DNA of 64,000 bases from Penicillium oxalicum (taxonomy: Eukaryota; Ascomycota; Eurotiomycetes; Eurotiales; Aspergillaceae): assembly GCF_001723175.1 (NCBI RefSeq), contig NC_064656.1, positions 1,984,001 to 2,048,000 of the forward strand, read 5' to 3'. Position 1 is the stretch's first letter. The number at the start of each line of letters is the position of its first letter. The notes beneath the pieces were generated by a model, which made no database searches, had not been told where the DNA came from, and was given only the letters and a program-made list of their open reading frames with translations. Of the stretch, positions 56,113 through 64,000 are shown piece after piece. The position numbers and the translations under genes are program-made.

Positions 56113-57535
56113 TTCACGTAATATTAATTATTAAATATATCAATCATTTCCCCTACCTTTCTTTTCTACTTCATCGCCTAGCTTTTCGCAAACATTCACG
56201 CATCAATTACTGTTGATGAAGTTCTGGGAACTCATCATCTTCGTGAAACATCAACTAGTAGATGCCTAAACAAACTTTTCATTTCTTTGGAAATTTTCCT
56301 CTTCGACTACATGTCCAATCCAAGAAACTACTGGTAAGCCATTTCAGAACCCCTCAGGCTACGTACAACATCAACTAACAGGTATACAATCGAACTATCC
56401 CCTTTTTCCCACCTATCTTTTTCTCTTCGACGACTTTTGTTTCCTCAAATACCAACGAAAACTTTCTAACTAACCGTGATTCGTAACCTTAGGCCACTAA
56501 ATTCATGCAAAATCAACTAATCCTCTCATTCCTCAATCCTTTCTCCTCCAAAAACCTACGTTACTACGAAAATTGAAGAATCAAATATTAACAACAACTT
56601 TGAGGGCTAGTTAAACATTACCTAGTAGGTGTATCGATAGATTTTTCCTTCTTTCAAAATCTCCTTCTATTGCGATTTCTTTCTTCAACAAACTTTATAT
56701 CCGCAAGGTTCGCAAAGTCATTACTAATGAAGAATATCAAGGAATCAGCCAGCTTCGGAAAGTCTCAACTTTTAGTATAACCCAATTTTCACCCTCCCTT
56801 ACTCCATTTTTCTTCACAAACCTTCATTCCAACAATTATCAACGAAGTTTGAACAACAACGTTCAGGGTAAATCAAATTTGCTCAATATCACCTAGTAGG
56901 TATATAAACGAATTTTTCCTTCCTTTACACTTTCCTTCTTCAACATCTCTGAATATTCACAAGATTCACGAAGCTATTACTGCCAACAAATTTCAAAAAA
57001 TTAGCCGACTTCGTAAAATATTAAGTAGTGGGTATATAAACGAATTTTCACCCTTTCTCAATCCCTCTTCCTTCAACGACCTACCTTCTTTTCCACAAAT
57101 ATTAATTAAGCAAGCATTGATAACGACTTCTAGGGTCACCCGATTCCGTGAAATATTAACAGGTGGGTATTTAAACGACGTTTCCCCTTCTGTCAATCCT
57201 CCTTCCTTTAAAAACCTACATTTTCGCAAATATTGAGAAAGCTAGTATTGACAGCGACTTTGAGGGCCATCAGATCTCTCGCAGAACTAACTAGTGGGTA
57301 TATAAACTGACTTTTCTAGTCACTTCAATCTCTTTCTCTTTATCAACTTTTATCTCAGCGATTATCAACGAAGCAAACATTAACAACGACTTTAAGGGTC
57401 ACTGAACTTTGTGAAACACCAGCGAGTGGGTATATCAACGAGTTCTCACCCCCTTTTTCAATTCTTTCTTCTTCAACAACCTACTTTTACGAAAACATTC
57501 ACGGAGTCATTACTGATCAACAGATTTTTTGCCTA
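56113..57535 (+). repeat. Degenerate ~130-bp tandem repeat array (about 11 units)
   Basis: A unit recurs with a period near 130 bp. It begins with a CGTGAAATATTAACTAG-like block, then GTGGGTATATAAACGA, a long CT-rich stretch (CCTTTCTCAATCCT, CTTCCTTCAACAACCTAC), CACAAATATTAACGAAG, and ACAACGACTTTGAGGGTCA. The best conserved units have the GGTATATAAACG core near 56899, 57032, 57166, 57298 and 57430, spaced 132-134 bp. Older, more diverged copies are visible near 56113, 56241, 56361, 56494, 56605 and 56750. No long ORF crosses it. The array ends about 150 bp before the ATG of the next gene, so it may act as its upstream region or merely be satellite DNA. It resembles no transposon I recognise. 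Confidence 0.85.
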
Positions 57536-57684
57536 GCTACTGCAATATCAAACATTCGGAACCACCCCGCCTCACTACAGCTACCGCTTTTCGCTCGCAG
57601 CTGATTCTTCACGCTCTTTCGCTTTCCTCTTCTCAAGAACCTCTTAAGCCTCTTTTACCTCCCCACATAACCCTGCGGGCAGCC

Positions 57685-58317
57685 ATGGACCGTACCGCGG
57701 ATTCAGAGCGGATGCTCGGCTTGACCTTGTCTGATCAGCGAATCCTGCTCTATGGAATCCTGTTCCCGTGTACCGACGGAAGCCGAGTGAGTCCATACTC
57801 CCAGTCTATATTTTCTTTTTTTCTCTCGTTTTCCACCAAGTGAGAGTGATTGCTGATCATCTTCCAGAATCCCGTGGACTATGTGAAACTTGCCGCTGCC
57901 CTAGAATATACTCCTTCATCTGCCAAGGTTATGTACGGTAACGCTCGTCGCAAACTGGCTCGCAACACGGGCATCGACCTTCCGCACAATCCTCGTGGAA
58001 CTGCTCCTCGCACCAAAGCTGCCGGCACAAAGACAACAGGTAGTTTGGGCAATTCAGAAGCACCTGCAAAGGTCAAGGAAGCCGGGGAATCTGGGGAAAA
58101 GCTGCGCAAAGGTCGTCCTCCTGTGGCCTCGCGCAAGCGCAAGGCGGACGAGCTGGAAACTCCCGAGGCAGAGACCGTGACAGAGGCCAAGGCCGAAAGT
58201 CAGACACAGACGCAGGCCAAGGTTCAGGTTGAGGCGACGGTCGAGTCTGAGGCTGTTGCCGAAATGGCAACTGGGAATGCGGAGACGAAGGCTGAGTTAG
58301 ACGAGGCTAAGCTTTAG
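57685..58317 (+). CDS. Small basic/Ala-Glu-rich protein with helical N-terminal domain
   Basis: Two exons, 57685-57786 and 57868-58317 (donor GTGAGT, acceptor TTCCAG), give 183 residues. The first ~65 residues are ordered: ERMLGLTLSDQRILLYGILFPCTDGSR-NPVDYVKLAAALEYTPSSAKVMYGNARRKLAR, which looks like a small Myb/SANT-like or winged helical domain found in many short filamentous-fungal proteins. The rest is low-complexity: a Lys/Arg/Ala-rich, histone-H1-like or AT-hook-like stretch (KGRPPVASRKRKADE, where KGRPP resembles an AT hook) and an acidic Ala/Glu/Thr/Gln tail with imperfect repeats. Chromatin or DNA binding is plausible, but I do not recognise a named family. It lies directly after the 130-bp tandem array on the same strand. 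Confidence 0.7.
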
Positions 58318-59599
58318 GGCGACCCCCTCTGAGGCCCTGAGAAAGCAGTCTTTTGGTGCAGAGCGCTGAACATTGGTCGTTTGTCGTTCCTGCATTTTGC
58401 TTACTTTTACATCATTCATTTTGCTTACTTTTACATCATTTACATATCACCGCGTACACGTCGAGTTTTTTTCGACTCTTATTTTATGCCTTTTTGATAC
58501 ATGCATGGACTCGACTCGACTCGTCTCCGCTTACTTGGACTCGTGCGTCGTCACTTTTTCGATAGGCGAGTCGGCGGTCTTTTTGGACTTGTGTTTTTCG
58601 GATTCTCTAACTCAAATTTTGACGACTGTGCAGCTTGCTTTTAACCAGTTCTTTGGCTCTGATATCGTTGGTTTTTGGACTCTTTCATCTCTGGGGTTTC
58701 AGAGGTCCCTTTTTCTCAGTACTTGGCCCTCTCTGGACCATGCTTTTCTTTATCTGACAACTTAAGCAGTAAGCTCAAGTTGTGCCTTACCGTCAGACTT
58801 GGTGAAATTTCTTTTTTCTTGCTTCGTATCAGCGCTGTGTAGTGACTCTGCCCTGCGTTCATGATCTGGCTGAGAACTCATGCTATTAGTATTTTATTTG
58901 CATCGTTGAGAGACGTTTACAGTATCTGCTTTGAGATTTGGTATTGTTTTTGCACACGGTCCTTTGCACAAAGAAAGCAAGTTTGCATGTATATTCATAT
59001 TTTATTCAGCAATTTTGCCTAATTCAAGCTCGTGAGCTCTTGAGCGCAAGAATAAGACTCTTCTGAATTTTTTTGATCTCTCTGTTTTATTAATTAGTAT
59101 GACTAGATTTCATTGACTAAGAATACTTACGGTATTGTAAGGATATAGATATTTACAAAGGTACGTCTAATAAGTCTAGTAACTTTCAACAAAGAAATGT
59201 GCAAAAGGACTGTTAGATGCTTAACACAAAGTTAAAGTAGAAGCTACCACGAACATCTTCACTATTTTTATAAGGCTATTCTCTTCTTTTTACTACATAG
59301 AAGAGGGATTTATCAGCATGAACATCTTTAGTACAAGAGCACGCTATTTAAAAATAAGTACTGTAACAAAAGTATCAAACTCTACAGGGAGAGATACATC
59401 ACATAGTCTTTCCTGGATGTTTCCGTCAGACCATTATGGAATTACCATTCAACGTGAAACAAACATGCTAGCGAATAGTCAAGACAACATTAAGGGTGGC
59501 TAGGTAGCTGCCTCTGTTCGTGCAACACTGTTTAAGTCGAGATAAGCTAGTATTAGCCAAAGAATCTGCATCCGAGGAGTTGGTTTAGCGCGGGCAGTC
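58318..59599. other. AT-rich region after the small basic protein gene
   Basis: Contains a 24-bp tandem duplication at 58393-58440 and AT-rich, TpA-rich sequence from about 58900. An ORF with an ATG at 58505 could encode 86 residues but shows no domain or codon bias and more likely lies in the 3' UTR. No gene is called. Confidence 0.5.
58393..58440 (+). repeat. Perfect 24-bp tandem duplication
   Basis: Two identical adjacent 24-nt copies beginning CATTTTGCTTACTTTTACATC, lying 76 bp after the stop codon of the small basic protein gene, probably in its 3' UTR. Confidence 0.95.
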
Positions 59600-59743
59600 A
59601 TGAAAGGATCCGTGAATCTAGATACTTCTGTCTTCAAGGCGGTCTTGGAACTTCTCGAAGGGGAGGAACCCCCGTATCTGATTGCTATAGCCGGCCGTGA
59701 TGATGAACCAGCCCGATCGATCTATCTAAACCTTTATCCTTGA
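59600..59743 (+). CDS. Possible 47-codon ORF or exon remnant
   Basis: ATG at 59600 and stop at 59741-59743 encode MKGSVNLDTSVFKAVLELLE followed by GEEPPYLIAIAGRDDEPARS and IYLNLYP. The sequence has a normal amino-acid mix and locally higher GC than the AT-rich flanks, so it could be a small gene, an exon of a longer gene, or a fragment of a decayed one. The frame is also open upstream without an ATG to a stop at 59543. I do not recognise the protein. Evidence is limited to composition; treat as a candidate only. Confidence 0.25.
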   Translation: MKGSVNLDTSVFKAVLELLEGEEPPYLIAIAGRDDEPARSIYLNLYP

Positions 59744-62700
59744 TTATAGCAAATAGAATATGTATAGCAGATACTCTCTGTCTGGCAGACTGTCTATCTC
59801 ATAGGGCAATGGCTGAAATACAAGCAACTAAGGGGGAAAGAGGCACGATGAGCAGGGACCAACGTATAAAGTATTAGTTGTTGGCTATATTCGGAAAGGC
59901 GTAAAGAAAGTTTGTAGAGGGGGAACGAAGGTTGAGAATGGAAAAAAAATAGTTGAATGACCTCGTTCGTATACGTCACGAGTTGATGGCAGGTTGACTT
60001 GCCTGGGCTTGGGCGCTTCATTCTTGGGGCAACTACGAGATGATAAGACGGTGCAAGTGGTTTTTGGGGGGGAAAGGGGGGAAGGGGAGCAATCTCTACT
60101 CCTGACGTCCATTCACCAATCAACCACTTTGACCTCTATCCATTTATTTGACTTGAGAATATAAATCTTTTACAGAGATTTTATTCCACTTTGTCAATAT
60201 ATATTTCATCAACACCTGCTCTTGCAAATCCGTCCCTTTGACATCTTTGCAGAGTGTGCAATATGCAATACTCTCGCCGTGACTACTAGTAGAATCATAA
60301 TAATTATGATCACGATCATAATAATAATTATTCTTTTTTTTAAATAAAGGGCTGAATCCCCCTCTACTCATACACTGTGAAGAAATGGCTCCTCGAAACA
60401 CTGATCGATCATGCCCAACCCCCCTGCCCCTAACAAACCAACGGTTCCATCATCGCACGATCAAACATGGGGAACCCCCACTTTTCCTTCAGATTGATTG
60501 AACGGAAAAGATGAAACGGCCGGAGATTAGGTTCTCGCGTGGAATATCGCCAGATCAGAGGGTGGTTCGTGCACGTTGGGGAGGTCAAGGGTCATAGGTC
60601 TGGATTCTGTTAACGGTGGAGAGAGGATAGGGGACGCGGGGGTTACTCCGTCGAGGGTTTTTTGGTTCCATGTGGTGTTGGACAAGGTACAGAGTGGAAT
60701 CACCATGAGGTAAGGTCTTTGTGGCGTACTTTATTTCAAGCGGGGACTTCCATTGAGCTTGGGGAAATATATTGTTAACTCGTTTTCCTGAGAGAAATCT
60801 CAATATTCCTGACACCTGCTGCCTGGAGTGATGTCTATGTCAATAGTGTAAGTATGAAGGCTGGATGTCAGGGTCCTCAATCAATTGCCTTTCAATAGAT
60901 TTAGGTAGTGAGTATAAAGCTGTTTGCATCGTCCAGATCTAGATTAAACCCGAACTATGGCACCTTTCCTTTTCCTGCTAAGCAGGACTAAATAGAATTC
61001 CGTGGATTCAATCCACTCCGTCGACCCTGTATCAGCTTGGCGATGGGCATTGATCTCTTCCGGCCAAAAGATACAGTAGAAATTGCGTGATTCGACTCGA
61101 CTCCTCCATCTCCTCGCCACTCTGTGCTGTAGAATATAATCGCTCGGGGGGGGGGTCTCGGCCAACGGGAGCGAGGGATTCAGCGCCACACACCATGAAC
61201 AATTAACCACCTGTGCAATTTCCAATTTCCGCGTATTTGCAACGACGCTTACAATAGAATGACGGTTCTACACTCAATAATTCATGAATCTTGAATGAGG
61301 AAATATCCCGTTTCTGCAACACCAACACCCTTCCCCAAACACCGTCCAGCCACCACATCGGATGGAGTCGATTCCGATTTTCTCTCGAAGCGGACGGACG
61401 CCGGCGGGGGCAAAAGTCGGCGGTCGGAAAGTTTCCAGTTTCGCCAAATGCGACTGCGGGGGTCTGAGGCAGCATGTTGGAGATCCACTTGGTCCTCCGC
61501 ACTGCAGTAAACAAAGTACCATCGTTGTCTTGAGAGCAAAAAACTCGACCCCTTCCTGATAAACGTATCTTTTCCCAACGAATGCGAGCTATCAGGATGC
61601 TCACTCTATCAATCTGAATACATGACTTTGCCAGCAGAGCAATGAGAAATTGTACCAATTCCATTACCACCAACACGTATATACCCAGTCCAGTCCAGCC
61701 AGCTTCAGAATCAGATTCCTCGCGCAACAGAGGAGTCACTCCTGTCCAAGAAACCAATTAATCCCCCGCTCTCCTCCCTCTCAAGATCCCCGGACTTCCA
61801 CACAGAGAAATAGCCAAAGCTTGAACCAGAGACCTAGTACATAGATATCAGACTACAACACTCAAATCTCCATCCCCGATCCAAAAACGGTGAATTCAAT
61901 CTCGGCAAGTCTACTGCACTTGGACTAGCACAAGCCCAAAGTTCTACGAATTATGGATTGTACACAAGTCAATTCGCTTCGCTCTCCACCCTGTCCGCAA
62001 CGCTGCACCGCTCAGCCATAACGGATCGACAAGGTCTGCTCTGCAGAACGAGTCAGGGATAGACATATTCACTCTAGCCTGGACAGGATTCGGGACCCGG
62101 ACCCGGCCCCCCTTGCAAATAAGATGAAGACTGCAGGCGAGGTGATATGCTTTTGTGGCGATTGTGCTTGAGCCGAAGCACGGGGCTGGAGTGGTGGGCC
62201 GGTGGACTGACGAAAAAAACGTACTGCAGAATGCAGGACAAGACTGGGGTAGAGAGGGGGGAAAGGAAAGAAAGGGGAAGGAAGGAGAAAAATGTACACA
62301 AAGACGCATGTTCTACATGTTTGTGCAGAATTACGATAGTCACTACTTTCAATGCTTACGTAGACCAAGTATCACTGGATCTAGAGCTGGCGACGGGACT
62401 CTTAGTCCCTCGGTCTTGTCTCGTTTCGAATGATGATTCGTTCACAAGAGGTACTGCAAGTCTGTCATGCACTATGCAGGAGCAGATGCAATTCAGACTC
62501 CCCCCACTCCCCACCGGGGTAAGAGGGAGACAGAGACTGGGGAAACGGATCGAGATGGACAGGAAGATCGCTTGTAGACGGACTACGAGAGTACTGTACC
62601 TCGACTTGGTGAGATTGCACAAGCAATCCTCCATAGAATGGAGTCCATACTAATCCTACTGAAAACATAATTGATACTCGAGAGAAGCGAGACCGACAGC

Positions 62701-64000
62701 GTAGTAACCGCATTCCAAAGGACGACCATCCCACGGAGACGAGACGATATTGATGAGAAAGGAACCGGATAGACCACGCCCCAATCTCCGGGCAGGAAGA
62801 GGGGGTGGGGCGTGGCCGGTGAAGGACAAACCAATGTCGCTCTGGGAGATTGGAATGCAATCACGATGCCAAGGGGATACGGGAGTACAGTGAATACTAC
62901 AGTACATACCCCTCCAGAGAGACCAACAATCACAGAAGCGAAACCTTTGATTTGCCAAACCAAAGTGGGCATTGCCCCAGATCGGATCACCCATCGGAGA
63001 AAGGTAGACTGGCTTATCAATCCAGCGAGAATCCGCTCAGACTAAACGGGTGCCACACTGTGGAAGATGAGAAGATACAAGCCGCTAGGCTGAATAGGGT
63101 ATTTGGCAGGGAGGTGGGCTGCAGTAGTGCTCGCATGAAGATATTCTGACTTCTTCCATCTTTGACCATTCCCCCCCTCTTCCTCGGCTCGAGACCTTTT
63201 CCCCAGTCAAGCAGGCAGTATTCAAATGGGAATGGAGAGGAGATCCACTTTTCTGGTCGAGGGTCCTCCGGCCCGGACGGGAATCATGTGTCTCATCTGA
63301 GTAATGGTCTCTATAATCATGAGTCTTGTCGCATTCTGGGTCTTCTGGCTCAGACGCAGCCTATGAGTCTGTGGAAAGTGGATTGAATACAATAGGGGGT
63401 GATCACGCAACTGCCGTGCGAGTTTCGTGCCTAGTACAGTACTTGCTGGAAATATGGGCACGAGCGTAGTCGTACGTACCAAGTCCTACAATACTCCATC
63501 GCAGCAAGGTTGCGAGATGCAGCTTGGGCACACGAGGAGATGGAGTGGCGAGGATGGTCAAGCACTCGATGGATGATCCGGTCCGTGTTGGATGAGGAGG
63601 TCATGTCCGAGAGGGTCAAACTCTCCCCGTTCAGAATAGAACGTTTGGGGAAGAGCCATCAACGGGAGCAGTCGATGAACGGCGAATGCGACTCCCGAGA
63701 CGATGTGCTTCATGGCATCTCAACATGAAGCGAGTTCGGAGTCACCCTCCGCGAGTGCTAAGCATGACTCCTACCCTTGTCAAATTCCCTCAGTGTATAA
63801 TCATTCCATTGCATCCATGACCCATCTTACGCGAATCTCAACTGAGATCATAGCTTGTCCCTCCAAGGGCTCCTGTACCGGCAAGACTCACCAACGAGCG
63901 AACGGAGCGGAGGGGGGCGAGGGGCCAAAAGGCCGACCGTCGAGTCTAGCACCTCATTTTCGGCTATTTATAGACACAGGGGACCGCACCCCACAGAGGA
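59744..64000. other. Long gene-poor region to the right edge
   Basis: About 4.3 kb without a supported gene. Contents: a G-rich stretch at 60064-60089 with four G runs (quadruplex-capable), an imperfect AT-rich palindrome around 60291-60333, a nine-G run near 61146, and purine-rich runs near 62245-62290. Overlapping ORFs of 70-185 codons occur on both strands in competing frames between 61.2 and 63.7 kb, but none shows a domain, a coherent intron pattern or codon bias. A TATTTATAG element near 63965 could be a promoter for a plus-strand gene beyond the window, in which case this is a long upstream region of a regulated gene. Confidence 0.4.

Noticed and set aside
56113..57535. CRISPR array or transposon as explanation of the repeats
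   Set aside because: Units are contiguous ~130-bp tandem copies without unique spacers, terminal repeats or transposase; the genome is fungal.
58373..58765. 130-codon ORF after the small basic protein gene
   Set aside because: Spans the 24-bp duplication, begins at a non-ATG codon and has no domain; more likely 3' UTR.
61203..62653. ORFs of 168-184 codons on both strands near the right edge
   Set aside because: Overlapping competing frames, no domain, no intron signals linking them, low-complexity pieces; not called as genes.
1..64000. tRNA or rRNA genes
   Set aside because: Scanning intergenic regions by eye for B-box-like GTTCRAnTC and 5S-like blocks gave nothing convincing; a covariance-model search would settle this.

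Overview
The window is nuclear DNA of a filamentous ascomycete, most likely a member of the Eurotiales (Aspergillus/Penicillium type). Pointers are dense protein-coding genes on both strands, short GT-AG introns of about 50-160 nt, alternating convergent and divergent pairs, and a fatty acid synthase split into separate FAS1 (beta) and FAS2 (alpha) genes that sit head to head. Assignments come from reading protein motifs and from recalled family knowledge; no database search was run.

Layout. 1-5.5 kb: the 3' part of a diacylglycerol/sphingoid-base kinase gene, then a ROG1-type DUF676 lipase. 5.7-8.9 kb: an inositol monophosphatase gene (-) divergent from HGH1 (+). 9.7-13.0 kb: an oligopeptide (OPT) transporter with seven exons. 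13.6-15.9 kb: TFIIF alpha (RAP74), which appears to use one GC-AG intron. 17.0-23.3 kb (-) and 26.1-32.0 kb (+): FAS1 and FAS2 sharing a 2.8 kb intergenic region. 33.5-41.1 kb: TRM1 tRNA methyltransferase, an MCP1-type mitochondrial membrane protein, a small C2H2 protein and pyruvate dehydrogenase E1 beta. 41.8-48.1 kb: a secreted metallophosphatase interrupted by a 7-bp duplication, mitochondrial enoyl reductase ETR1 and mitochondrial GatA/HER2. 48.4-52.5 kb: the COMPASS subunit BRE2 and bystin/ENP1.

From 52.5 kb the character changes. The conserved block gives way to one accessory gene (53.3-55.4 kb), whose product reads as a PD-(D/E)XK-nuclease-like module fused to a divergent kinase-like module. 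It is followed by about eleven degenerate copies of a ~130-bp tandem unit (56.1-57.5 kb) and a small lysine/alanine/glutamate-rich protein gene. The last ~5.6 kb is AT-rich and almost gene-free, apart from one possible 47-codon ORF. This is the most unusual part of the window.

Functionally the core block has a carbon-to-lipid theme: PDB1 (pyruvate to acetyl-CoA), FAS1/FAS2 (cytosolic fatty acid synthesis), ETR1 (mitochondrial fatty acid synthesis), and lipid turnover or signalling enzymes (DAG/LCB kinase, lipase, inositol phosphatase). Several products are mitochondrial (PDB1, ETR1, GatA, MCP1, probably a TRM1 isoform). Except for the divergent FAS pair this may be chance linkage of housekeeping genes.
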